From the NCBI GenBank assembly GCA_902806575.1, contig CADCXD010000018.1, forward strand, positions 2,170,001 through 2,234,000: DNA of 64,000 nucleotides. Reading direction: 5' to 3'. The stretch's first letter is position 1. Every line of letters begins with the position of its first letter. A program made the position numbers and the translations under genes. Shown in pieces: positions 49,368-60,511 of this stretch. Source of the DNA: Jackrogersella multiformis (taxonomy: Eukaryota; Ascomycota; Sordariomycetes; Xylariales; Hypoxylaceae). Under the pieces are notes generated by a model. It made no database searches. It was not told where the DNA came from and saw only the letters and a program-made list of their open reading frames with translations.

Positions 49368-50624
49368 ATGACGGTCCCTATCGAGAACTCGATTGAAACC
49401 CCTCCTCGGCCACAGCCCCCTGCTCATGGCTTTGGAACCCTTGCTGTACACGCCGGGGCCCCTCACGATCCCATCACCGGTGCCGTCATCGAGCCGATCT
49501 CGCTATCTACCACTTTCGCGCAGACTGCCGCCGGAAAGCCCATCGGCATTTATGAATACTCGCGCAGCTCCAATCCCAACCGGGATAACTTCGAGCGGGC
49601 CGTCGCCGCACTAGAGCATGCTAAATACGCGCTCGCCTTCGCCAGTGGAAGTGCTGCCACTGCTACTATTCTCCAGAGCTTGGCCCAGGGCTCTCATGTC
49701 ATTAGCGTCAGTGACGTCTACGGTGGTACTCACCGATATTTCACCCAGGTAGCCAAGGCTCACGGCGTTACTGTTACCTTCACCCCGCAGATCGAGGTCG
49801 ACATTGCCGAGCACATTCGAGATAACACGAAGCTGGTATGGATTGAGTCGCCTAGCAACCCTACGTTGCGATTGGTCGACATTCGAGCCGTCGCCGCGGC
49901 AGCTCACGAACGAGGTGTTGCGGTCGTGGTTGACAATACCTTCCTCAGTCCCTACATCCAGAACCCCCTCGACCACGGCGCTGATATCGTCGTCCACAGT
50001 GTTACCAAGTACATCAATGGACACAGCGACGTGGTTATGGGATTAGCAGCATTTAACTCAGATGAGCTGCGCGATCGCTTAGCCTTTCTTCAGAATGCTT
50101 GTGGTGCTGTTCCGTCGGCTTTCGACTCCTGGCTTGCTCATCGAGGAGTCAAGACGTTGCATCTCCGCTCGAGGCAATCGAGTACCAACGCCACGGCCGT
50201 TGCAGCGGCCTTAGAGGCCAGTCCCCATGTCATTTCTGTCAATTACCCCGGCTCAGCGTCCCACCCGCACAGACACATTGCTTTACGGCAGCATCGGGAT
50301 GGTATGGGTGGCGGCATGCTCTCGTTCCGCATCAAGGGAGGCCACGCCGCAGCTGAGCGATTCTGCCAGTCAACTAAAATCTACACGCTGGCCGAGAGCC
50401 TGGGCGGTATCGAGAGCTTGGTCGAGCTGCCAAGTGCCATGACCCATGCTGGTATTCCCCAAGACCAGCGAGAAGCTGTCGGTGTCTTCGACGATCTCGT
50501 TCGTGTCAGCTGCGGTATCGAGGAACCGGAGGACTTGGTCCATGATGTTGAGCAGGCGTTAGAGAAGGCGATTCAGGAGACGACCCATTTGAGCAATGGC
50601 GTCAACGGCGTTAGTCAAAAATAG
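49368..50624 (+). CDS. cys3: Cystathionine gamma-lyase
   Basis: PLP enzyme of reverse transsulfuration: cleaves L-cystathionine to cysteine, 2-oxobutanoate and ammonia in the cytosol. A single intronless exon gives 418 aa, a little longer than the roughly 400-aa norm because of short tails at both ends. Landmarks of the Cys/Met-metabolism PLP family: GFGTLAVHAGAPHDP, ISLSTTFAQ, YEYSRSSNPNRDNFE, FASGSAATATIL, WIESPSNPTL, VVDNTFLSPYIQNPL, and Schiff-base lysine K214 in HSVTKYINGHSD. The C-terminal domain has YTLAESLGGIESLVELPSAMTH and VRVSCGIEEPEDLV, which favour gamma-lyase over cystathionine beta-lyase. Closely related gamma-synthase or homocysteine synthase activities cannot be fully excluded by sequence. 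Confidence 0.93.
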   Translation: MTVPIENSIETPPRPQPPAHGFGTLAVHAGAPHDPITGAVIEPISLSTTFAQTAAGKPIGIYEYSRSSNPNRDNFERAVAALEHAKYALAFASGSAATATILQSLAQGSHVISVSDVYGGTHRYFTQVAKAHGVTVTFTPQIEVDIAEHIRDNTKLVWIESPSNPTLRLVDIRAVAAAAHERGVAVVVDNTFLSPYIQNPLDHGADIVVHSVTKYINGHSDVVMGLAAFNSDELRDRLAFLQNACGAVPSAFDSWLAHRGVKTLHLRSRQSSTNATAVAAALEASPHVISVNYPGSASHPHRHIALRQHRDGMGGGMLSFRIKGGHAAAERFCQSTKIYTLAESLGGIESLVELPSAMTHAGIPQDQREAVGVFDDLVRVSCGIEEPEDLVHDVEQALEKAIQETTHLSNGVNGVSQK

Positions 50625-52440
50625 AAACGAGACATTAGATACAGAGGCTCGAGCAATCGGACACAGATACCTCAAGGATGGGATTTGATTTTTGGTATTA
50701 ACTAAGCATTTGCGTTTATACTGGGCAGCATACAATACAAGTGCCCCGGACTCATAGAGGGATGGGAAAACATGACTATAGTCGGTACCACATGGTGTGG
50801 TCGAGCCTGATATTCGAATTAGATGATACACTCAATGAGAAGTTTATTCTTTTGGTACAGCTAACGGCTGCGTAAGTGAGTCTTGATGCACATTGTGAGG
50901 TGTTCTTAATTTATGTTTGCACATACGCCAGTTGCGCATATCTAGCTGATCCATCACAGGTTCAAAAGCCTAGAAGTTCAAAAACGAGGAATACGGATTG
51001 AAATTAGTCACATGTCTCCCGTTAGTGGGCCTCGACAGTCATCTCGTCTCCTATTTTGAGCATGTTAGTCACAGTCGTATCGTGACGTGCCATTGCTCAT
51101 TGGTAATATATTATAGGTGCTAATCCCAACATTGGCTTACCTGGATAGAATAAATCCAATAAATCCCAATGACTCTACAGGTCTCACCTGGCCAATTCAG
51201 GAGATCTTTATCGAAAGCGACTCCAGATATTGGCTATCCGGCGACGATCCATTTACGGTAGAGCAGGATGGATGATCTAATACGATGTGCCGAATATCGA
51301 AACTCGAACTTCAAGAGGAAAGGGAGAGAAGAATGGGAGTAAAATAAAGAAGCGTTTTGTTTATTCCCGAAGATACGACAAGAGAAACGAGCTAGGCGTA
51401 GTGATATATCGAGAACGCTATGGAGCCAATATGTATTATGCTAATGCTATCCTGCCCCATCTCCATATCGGGAATCGACTTCGGTTCCTTGAAAGCAGGG
51501 AGCTACGTAGAATATTACGGCGACGACAGCTAACTTACACGGCTTTGGCGAATCGAGCTGTGGTGTTAAGGACACGGAGACTTATCTCCGTGAACGGCCT
51601 TTCTCCCCCCTGGCGCCAACGTGCGCACAGAATTAGTAAGCAACTTTTGTAGACTGACCAACAAGCAAAGCTCGTCTAAGATCTATTAACACATTAAATA
51701 CTAGGAGTTTACTTACTTGTTATTGCTAGAAATGAAGATGTAAAATAGACGTCATCGGTGACATTGTCAATAAAAAGGTAGTTATATTCAGCTTGGCGGC
51801 TGAAACGGGGCCGGGGCTTAGTTTCATGTTGGTTCAACTGCGCCCCGGGAATTTGGAACGAAGATTTGGAATTACACCCATGGCATTCACGAGGCAATCA
51901 GGGCGATCTACGACGAAGTGGTCCGCTCGAAATGACCACCGCACCACCCACGTGGCCAAGGATCTCGTTCTAGCTAATGGGAGCTCGCCGCTGTTAAGGC
52001 TGTACGTAGGTACTGTTGATCTTTCCGCAAGGCTAGGAGCCAATATTGATATGTTGGTTTATGCTTATTGATTATTAAGGGACGTGATAATAAGGAAGGG
52101 ACCCGCCTTACCGCGACGGCGCAGCTCTGCGTAATTCTGTAGGCACCTGAGGCCCAGCCACTCAGGTTCACGCAAAGGCTTCACCGCCGCAGGACGTCGT
52201 CATGATAGCTTGTTGATATAATCCATGGGACTTGCTGTGATGAGAGGTGTATTTGGAATTGTGTTGGCATTAGGCTTGATAGAAATCGTATGGGGTAATA
52301 CCTAGGAACAGACCCGTAGTATAAGATGGGCTCGTCGCCTGCTTTCTGGAACTAAGTAATATCTAGTCTACCACCAAGCTCTCACAGATAGCTCCCCGAC
52401 TGTACCTAAGCTCAATAAAGTACCTAGCAGCCGATTAGAA
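50625..52440. other. Gene-free spacer
   Basis: Contains the lyase 3' flank and the leader of the secreted hydrolase. A 121-codon basic frame at 51287-51652 (plus) and a GC-richer patch at 51790-52080 carry no domain I recognise and are not called. Confidence 0.45.
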
Positions 52441-53863
52441 ATGTCCAGATTGACTCTATCCACCGCTGCCCTAACGGGCCTCGCGGCCGTAGCCACGGCC
52501 CGCAACTGTCGGAACCTAACGATCCCCATCTCGATATCGGCGCTCAACACCAACCTCACCCTCCAGCCGACAGTCGACAACATCGGGGTCGCAGAATTCA
52601 TCCTGGACGCCACGCAGCCTGGCGTGAACTACACCGAACGGGTGCTAAGCTCCATCGACCCGGTAAGCACCGCCCCTTTTTCCCATTCCATACCCATGAT
52701 CGTCATGCATACCTACCTATCCCATTCATCCATGGGTACGAACCTCCACTAACCGCCGCCCCCAGTTCGTAACCGTAAGCGGGACCTACACCATCGGCGC
52801 GACGTACTGCGAGCCGTCCTCGGGGCCGGGCAGCGCGCTGCAGATCCTCACGCACGGCATCGCCTTCGACCGCCGGTACTGGGACTTCCGCAACCCGCAC
52901 GCCTCCAGCTGCAACTCCAGCTCCGGCTCCAGTTCCAACTCCGACTACAGCTACAGCTACGTCAACGCAGCCCTGTCGCGGAACTACAGCACTTTTTCGT
53001 ATGACCGCCTCGGCCTAGGGGAGTCATCGCGCGGGGACCCGGTCAACGAGATCCAGAGCGCGCTGGAGGTGTCCTCGCTGCACGCGCTGACGGCGCTGCT
53101 GCGCGCGGGGACCGTCCCCGACGCCAACATACCCGCGTACGCCAAGGTCGCGCACGTGGGCCACAGCTACGGGTCGATCCAGACGTACGCGCTGGCGGCG
53201 GCGTACCCGTCGGGGGTGTCGGACGCCATCGTGCTGACGGGGTTCGGGCAGGGGCTGGGCCACGCGGAGTCCGTGTTCGCGGCCAACTACGTGGAGGCGC
53301 GGACCAGCGCCGCCTCGCCCGCGCTGGCTAGCTACCCGCCCGGCTACCTGATATCGGGGGACCTGACGGCCGTGCAGGCGAATTTCTTCGCGCCCGGCGC
53401 CTTCGACCCCGCGATGCTGGAGGCGGCGTACGCGGCGGGGCAGCCGCTGACCATGGGCGAGCTGGTTACGCTCGGTTACGGGGTGGCCGGGAATAGTACG
53501 TTCGACGGGCCGGTGCTGGTTATTACGGGAGGTGAGATCTGCTACTCTCTGCACACGGCGAGGAAGATGTTAGAAAGAAATGCTAACCATTTTTTTATAC
53601 AATTTAGAGCGAGACATCCCGTTCTGTGCAGGCAACTGCGGGTCGACCGACCCCTCTATCCCTGCGCAGTCGAGGCAGTTCTTCACGAATACGACTATGT
53701 TCGAGGCCATTGTTGTCGCCGGGGCTGGCCATGGTTTAAACTTAGTAAGCACTCATTATCTCTTGTGAAATCATTGTGATTAATACTAACTGCAAGTACC
53801 TAGGAGTATTCAGCGCAGAAGACGTACGCGTCGATCCTTGACTTTCTCGATGAGAATCTCTAG
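52441..53863 (+). CDS. Secreted alpha/beta-hydrolase-fold protein
   Basis: Exons 52441-52662, 52766-53531, 53608-53744 and 53804-53863 join in phase to give 394 aa. A signal peptide (MSRLTLSTAALTGLAAVATA) precedes a region with N-glycosylation motifs (NLT, NYT). The hydrolase core shows LTHGIAFDRRYWDF, then YDRLGLGESSRGDP, nucleophile elbow GHSYG with S208, a probable acid D332 in ERDIPFC, and catalytic H371 in AGHGLNL, giving a complete Ser-Asp-His triad. A Ser-rich insertion (SCNSSSGSSSNSDYSYSY, about 122-140) sits between strands. Exon 2 is much more GC-rich than its surroundings. Esterase, lipase or epoxide-hydrolase-like activity is possible; substrate unknown. Confidence 0.87.
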
Positions 53864-54165
53864 TGCCAGATACAAGCCAATCTGGCGATCTATGATGAAC
53901 TTACTGTACAAGCAACCTCAATAGCCATGTAGAGATGATGTAGAGCTCAATCGCATATCGTCACCACCACTGTAACTTAAACCCTTCTTCACTACCCTGT
54001 GATGTGGCAACCTCTGGGATTGCATAATAGGTAGAATAGCCCAAACAAGAATAGGGCAGAGGGTTTCAAGTCCATCACCTTGGGTGAATATGCGACGATA
54101 CTCATCTGCGACCCATCGTGAACATCAGTAATGTAGACGCGCTGGGACGTATTACCGACGACAGC
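53864..54165. other. Convergent intergenic region
   Basis: Abutting 3' flanks of the secreted hydrolase and the F-box gene. No coding sequence seen. Confidence 0.6.
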
Positions 54166-55943
54166 TTAGTTATCGCCATCATCAAGGTTACTATCCCATC
54201 CCGATTCATCTGTGCAATACAATTAGCAAGGAGACAAGGCTTCAAAATATGTTAAGAAGGGTGGAAGGGTAACACATTACCATCTGATTCCGAATTCGGA
54301 TCGTCATCCCCCATCTCCTCGTCGTCAGGCCAATTAATAAACATGGCATCGGTGAAATCTCGTGCACCACGTTCCACTATAATTTAATATATAAGTTAGC
54401 AATTGTTCACCAGTGCAAATTCTTTGTATATAGCTTCAGGGAACACAAATCTCTTGGAAGATCCATGTGCTACTGAGAAAACGCAGACGAAAAAAATAAG
54501 AGAAATTAACGTACGGTCATTGCCAGTCCATTTTTTGGAAAGGGGGGGTTTGCTCGTGTCGTAACCTGGCTCTCGAAATTCCACCGAATAAGGACAGAGG
54601 TTATGCTTCTGTCTTATGTAAGAGATGTCTATAGCGGATAGCTTCAGATCAAGCTTTGTGATCTGGGTGAAAAACCTGGACCAGAGATTGACCTTGCTTG
54701 TGCTCTGATGTTGGGGAGGGTTGTCCAAGGTAACCTTGTGCAGAGAGATTGCCTCCAGGCTCAATTTGTATCTCTTGTAGATACTGAGGAGTAGAGGCAG
54801 CCCAAGAGTTACCATTCCGATGTCGAGTCTCTCTAGGTGCGGAAACTCGGGTGTTGGCGGTAACTTGGGGAAACGTCCTTGGAGGCTGGTCACATCTCCG
54901 CTATGACTTGTCGTCGGCGTGGGGATCTGCGGGCTGTCAGATGACATGGGCACCTGGGCGAGCCACTGAAGAATACTCTTCGCTTCGTGGACTCTGCAAT
55001 CCCGGAAATTAAGTCGCAAGTGCTGTAGAGACGGCGTCTTGGAAAGGAATGAGGCTAGAAGAAAACCAAGATTGCTTTCGCAGTGACGCCCGTTGCTGAC
55101 GACGAATCTCGAAAACGAGTTCGGTCCCAAGTCCAGAAATAGGATCTTGAGATCCTTAAGGACGGGCAAAACCGTTGGCTCTAGATAGCGGGGTATGTTG
55201 AAGGCGGCATTCGGAAGATAGCATGACCTTAAGATGACCTGCAATTGAGAAGGGCTATGGACCTCCTTCGTCTTCCCTAGAGCGCGCAGTATCGTCAAGA
55301 AAACGTGGCAGACGTATTTCGCCGGCTCTTCGTCGATGCTGGCGCCGATGTGGCGAAGGAACAATGGCTGCTCATAGTGGGAGTGCGTCTCTTCAAGGAA
55401 CGTTGGGGCGCCGTAAGTATGCCAGCAGTGGCCTTCTCCCTCGCGGTATCGGCCGGGAGAGTAGAAATCCCGTAAGCCAACTATATCGAGATTAGGCAGA
55501 TTGCGAAGAGCTTCGGTGAGAAGCTCAACATCCTGACCGGAGCTGACTAGGGTCTGGTGACTGATGAATTCTTCATGGAGCTTGTTGTATCTGAGTGCCT
55601 GCTCAAGGTCGTCAATTTCAAAAGTGAAGTTAGCGCCTCGGTGGTTAGGATGCCATGTGGGCGGACGCTCGAGGCTGACGATGAGATGAGTTAGGCTAGA
55701 CCCGAGTCTAGACTTGGAAATATCCACCAGCGTTTGGAGGCTGAACTCGGTGAGCATGAATTGACGTTTCTTGAAGAATTCAGTCGCGAAGGACTTGAAT
55801 AAGGATGCTTCGATGTGTCGACAAACATGACGAAGATTTCCGTATTCGGAAGTGGTCAAGTAGGATGAAATGTGGAGCATCACCTCGAGTGGGATACTCA
55901 AGAGGCGACTTGGATCCTCCACCTGAGAGAGTCGAGAATCCAT
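54166..55943 (-). CDS. F-box protein with acidic C-terminal tail
   Basis: Likely SCF ubiquitin-ligase adaptor: F-box binds Skp1 and the remainder binds a target. Exons 54515-55943, 54281-54376 and 54166-54209, introns 54377-54514 (GTACGT donor, GCTAAC branch, TAG) and 54210-54280, give 522 aa. The F-box-like motif is near residues 14-50 (LLSIPLEVMLHISSYLTTSEYGN...CRHIEASLFKSF). The body has leucine-spaced repeats (LPNLDIVGLRDF, LKDLKILFLDLG, TPSLQHLRLNFRDC, FPHLERLDIGM), LRR-like. The re-spliced tail reads ERGARDFTDAMFINWPDDEE and is strongly acidic to the end. Without splicing the first exon reads on to a stop at 54396; the spliced model is preferred because its downstream exons are coherent. 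Substrate unknown. Confidence 0.8.
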
Positions 55944-57114
55944 GGCGTGAGAGTGAGAATGATTTCGGCTGCGTGCCTAGGTGCTTGCTATCTTTAAATC
56001 TTTATATTTAGAGGTTAGTGATGGTCGGTTGAGGTTAGGTTATCGGGTAGTTAGGTACCTTCGTGAAGAAAAGTGGAAGAAATGGATAGTGTATGATAGT
56101 GTATGAACCTTAGGTAGGTACCGGGGTAGGTAGGTACAGGTATGGATGGAGTTGATCGAATTGAAAATTGAAATCGATCGGAATTGAATTGAAATCGATA
56201 TCGAAATGTGCCTATCAATCAAAAGAATGAGATGAAGGAAAAGGGTTCGAAGAAGTTACCGAAAGGAGGAAATAAATAGTATGGGAGAACCTTAGAAGTG
56301 ATTGATTGATTCCCAAGGTTATGTTTTAAAGTTTTAAAGTTAAGTTAAGTTAAGTTCAGTTGCCTCTGTTTGCTTCCCTTCTATGCAGGATGGAAGCTGG
56401 CAGGTGAGGCAAGCACTGTACCTACTGTGCCTGCCTAGTTGAAGTGGTGCAGGCTATCGAGTTCGTGACTGCGTGATTAGGTAGATCCAATCGTCGCGTT
56501 TAGTTGAGGTGGGATGTGACTGTGATCTGTGCTTTCCCAATATACTTTGTACATTTGTACATGTCCGTACCTTCTCAATTTTTATACTACCCTATTGCAC
56601 CTACCTAGTAGGTACAGAAGTCGCCTTCACAAGGTTCGTCCATGGGTACAATAAGCTGGACTGCCAGCTGACGATCAGCTTTCTAACAGCTGGTTTTATG
56701 TAATGACTAACTCACCTACAGATAGGTACCTACCCAGGTGTCCACTGTGACTAATCCGGAACCCTTAAGAACCTTGGAACCTTATTTGTAAGGTCATGTT
56801 CCAGCTGGCCGCCAGATCTGCCAGATGTTCCAGCTGCTCTGTCAGGTGGAACAGCCCCTAGTATGACAACCCTTTCAAGGCGACTTGACCTAGGTACTTG
56901 GTACCTAAGGCGAAAATAACAGGTATGAAATTATTCAAATCATTCTACGGAAATACAAATTATGCACATAGTTCACTATAAATATTTTATTTTTTGGCAT
57001 ACAAAGTGGTAGATGACTAATCATCATTAAATCCACTATATTGGTGAATATCGAATTGAAGCTTTGAAATCCCACCTATGTAATACATCAACAAACAGAC
57101 CCCCTCGTTATATA
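55944..57114. other. Gene-free spacer
   Basis: Leader of the F-box gene on the left, 3' flank of the NCS1 permease on the right. Simple-sequence patches at about 56145-56215 (ATTGAAATCGAT-like units) and 56328-56358 (AAGTTAAGTT). No coding exon. Confidence 0.5.
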
Positions 57115-58959
57115 TCATACATTTTTCTGGTGGTTATTATACTTAGTATTACCCAGGTCCGCCTCATCATCGAACTCTCCATGCTGGCTACTGTGATCGT
57201 AGGCGAGCCTGACTTCGTTGATATGGTCGCCAACTTCCATCCACGTGTCGCTACAAGCTGGAATGGGAAATAGCTTGCATAAGGACCAGTACATTCCTCC
57301 GGAGATAATGAACCCACAGAAGAAGTTGAAGTTGTAAATGTACGTCGCTCCTATGGGAACACTGCCGCCAGTCACGGCCCCGGCGAAACCAACCACGTTG
57401 ATAAGGATACCACTGATATATGCTGCGTAAGCTCTCCAGTGGAAACCAAAGGTAAAATAATACGGCCCTGTCTTTCGAGCGTCGTAGAGCTCCCTGATCT
57501 CGAGATAGCCTTTGCGGACTAAATAGTAGTCGCTGCACATAACACCCGCGATCGAACTGAGAAAGACAGAATAGGACGAGAGGTATGTTGTGAACTGATT
57601 GGCCGACGTAAGTAGGTTGTAGGGGCACATAGCAAGGCCCACGAGAGCACATATGTAGCCACCGCGGCGAATGTTGATAAATCGTGGTAGCAAAGCCGTC
57701 ATATCGGTTCCTGCTGAAACCGAGTTTGCTGCAATATTTGTTCCTAGCTGAGCCAGCGCGAAGGCAAGGGCAATCACAAAGACGCCAAAACGTTGGGCAG
57801 AACCACCATCGTCGATGAACCTCTCTAGCAGCTCCAGTGGATCCCAGATTGGTTCGCTCCCAGGGTAGATGATAACCGAGCTAGATGAGACCAAAATACC
57901 AATAAAGGAGGTGATAGCAAATCCGATGGGAATGGTGAAAAGCTGAGACCAAAGCGCATCACGTGGCTTGCCGGCGAAACGAGAAAAGTCGGGATCATTC
58001 ACGATTAGAGTTGCAAAGTTGGCAATGGAACTCATGACACCTTTGATGAACTCCCAAGCAAGGTCGCTCCCTTCTAACGATGCACCTTGCCTAACAATAG
58101 GGCCCAGACCGCCAGCACGAACCAAGGCCCAGATCAAGAAGGCGATACCGGCACAGGGGACGAAGTAGGCCTTGACGGTGAAAAGATGTCGAACCTGGTG
58201 CACGGGGAACCAAATGGCCGGCAGCGATATGAGCCAAAATATGAAAAAGGAGGCAAAATCGGCAGTAGTGGTCCCCGAGTCCTCCGCGAAGGTGTTCGGA
58301 ATAGTGTTGCGGTCCTACGGAATATTAGCAACCTGGTGTCTTCCATATTGATGTCGATATAGGTGATCACAAGACTTACCCAACTAAGCCAGATAGCTCG
58401 GATCATCAGGTACACGCAATGCCCGCCGATATACGCTTGCACACCATACCAAATGCAAGCCATAGCGGCACGATTGAACACAGGCCAAAGACACCCCCAT
58501 ATCCCGAAACTCGATCGGTTCACGACCGGGAAGCCGATATGGTACATTGCGCCAATACGACCGGTCATGCAGATGAAGCAGCCAGCAATTGAGTATCCAA
58601 TCCACACGCAAAGCCAAGACTGCCACCACGAGAGCCCATTCACAATCATAGATGAGCTAATCATCCACGTATTGATGTTAAATGAATCGGCAATCCAGAA
58701 GCCGACAAAGTTCCATGGTCCCCATTGGCGGCGTTCAGGTTCGACGGGTTTAAGATCGTTATTTGTTAACTGGCATTGGTTAGTCTCATGAATGACTTCA
58801 ATTGGCCACCAATTGGTGGCACTATGTCAACCCAGTGAGAGATGGGTGTATGGATTCAACCATACGTACCATTAACTGGGCAGTGGTGAGACCATCTTCG
58901 TTATCCACAGCTACCCTGTTCGCCCATAAGCCGAGCTTCGAATTAGGAAGCCTCTCCAT
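57115..58959 (-). CDS. NCS1-family nucleobase permease (uracil/allantoin type)
   Basis: Plasma-membrane symporter for nucleobases or related compounds. Exons 58870-58959, 58380-58769 and 57115-58314, with introns 58770-58869 and 58315-58379, give 559 aa. After the short N-tail: LTNNDLKPVEPERRQWG, then ADSFNINTWMISSSMIVNGLSWWQSW (first helix substrate region of Fur-type carriers), GRIGAMYHIGFPVVNRSSFGIWG, WFPVHQVRHLFTVKA, FATLIVNDPDFSRFA, GTNIAANSVSAGTDMTALLP and RFINIRRGGYICALVG. About 12 hydrophobic segments are visible. These motifs match the Fur/uracil-allantoin branch rather than the Fcy branch. Start uncertain: the frame is open 29 codons upstream of ATG 58959 but with no further in-frame ATG, so a small 5' exon may exist. 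Confidence 0.86.
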
Positions 58960-60511
58960 TGCGGCAATGAAGTCAGTACCCGCTAGACCAGTAGTCCGAA
59001 CAAATTCAGTTTCGTCAGGTTGTTTTCGAGTAATAGCAACTTCCAAGGTTCAAACACGTGGGATGGGTTTATTCATATATAATGCGACCGCGGGAAGTAA
59101 TAGGTACCTCACTAGACCTAGGCGAGCCGCAGAATATCTCAGTTTGCTTTGTGGATATGAAGCATCGTATGTCGAAAGTCTAGATCGCTAGAGCGTCGAA
59201 CCACAAGTAGACCCGCGAGATCGAGGAAGTTATAAATGACCAAGCAATATCAGAAACTTGAGATAACAAGGTAGAAGAGGAAAGGAATATTTCAAAGCCA
59301 AGAATGATAATTTCGTTCCTACCTACTATGTAGTGTAGTTGATACCTACTTAGGTAGGGGTAGGTAGACTTCAATCTAAGACTTGCGCCCACGACACGGA
59401 TAGGTACTTCGGTGTGGCCGCTAATGAAGATAAGGTAGGTAGGTAAAGATAAGCAGCTGATTGGCCAGCCATGAGCAAAATGGCGTTGATCTAATATGGG
59501 ATCGTATATGTTATAGTCGTTTAAGGCTTAGCGCATTCCAGCCTCAAGGGTTCCCCCGGGATCTCAGCAGTCATCCGCCCCACTGAAACCCTACCGTCCC
59601 GCACATTATGACGCTAATGCTATCTGCTATCTGGAATTATGTCATCTCATCGAGCAATTCTTTGAAAAATCTCCGTTTTAATACCGGCCAGTGAACGCCT
59701 AGCTTTCGGGGCTTATTATCTAGGCAGCTGCTAGGATATGGGTCCATGCCAGTCATCACGCGACAGTTCCACCAGCTTCAACACTGTTGGTTAGGAACCT
59801 TGGAACTTGCTTGGCCATTGTTCCGATAGCGAGTTAGGTTAATATAATCAATCTAGATCTATATCGACAGCTTCGATCGTTTATCTACCCGTTTATACCT
59901 AGACTTAATTGGTTGGATGATATATTTACGACGGCGACCGTTATGTATACTAACCTAGTTGTTACCAACCCCTATCTTTCATGCAATCTTACGAGCCATT
60001 AATTCTTTAAGATCGCAGCCAAGGACGACACTAACCTAAAAACTTTCTTCGAAAATCCTATTTTATTATGAGACGTGAGTTGGTGTCTAGATCTAATAAG
60101 TTGGCAGCGTCGAACAATTATTATGGTTGCTAACTACTCCCATGGAATTGGATTCCACAAGATACGCTCGGATCACCGATAATAGAAATTAGAACTATGT
60201 ACGTTGAAAAATGCCGAATACTGGCTTTACAGAGTATTAACTTTTAGTTAATACATGAGTTAACTAGGAGCTTGTCCGAAACAACTGGATTGTTCTCTGT
60301 GAAGCCTCATTATTTGATAACAGAGACACTGTTCGAGGTGGGCATATATTCTTTACGATGGCAGCACTTAAATTGTTCTCACCATTGTCTACCACGGGTA
60401 GCGACATTTTTAACATAATATTGAAAGAGCCATCGATCTCTTTTCTTTCCATAATTCTCTTTATTCTACGGTTTATCCGCAGAAGGTTACTTTTCGCTAG
60501 CACTAAGTGGC
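58960..60511. other. Gene-free spacer
   Basis: Divergent region between the NCS1 permease and the 60512 gene. The first part continues in frame with the permease N-terminus (to about 59046). Otherwise AT-rich; frame 60358-60594 overlaps the next gene and has no known domain. Confidence 0.45.

Noticed and set aside
51287..51652. 121-codon basic plus-strand frame
   Set aside because: Very Arg-rich and domain-free, in a spacer; could be chance. Not called without transcript evidence.
54377..54514. Two small introns (about 45 and 34 nt) in the F-box gene tail instead of one 138-nt intron
   Set aside because: 34 nt is too short for splicing; a single intron with GCTAAC branch gives a coherent tail.
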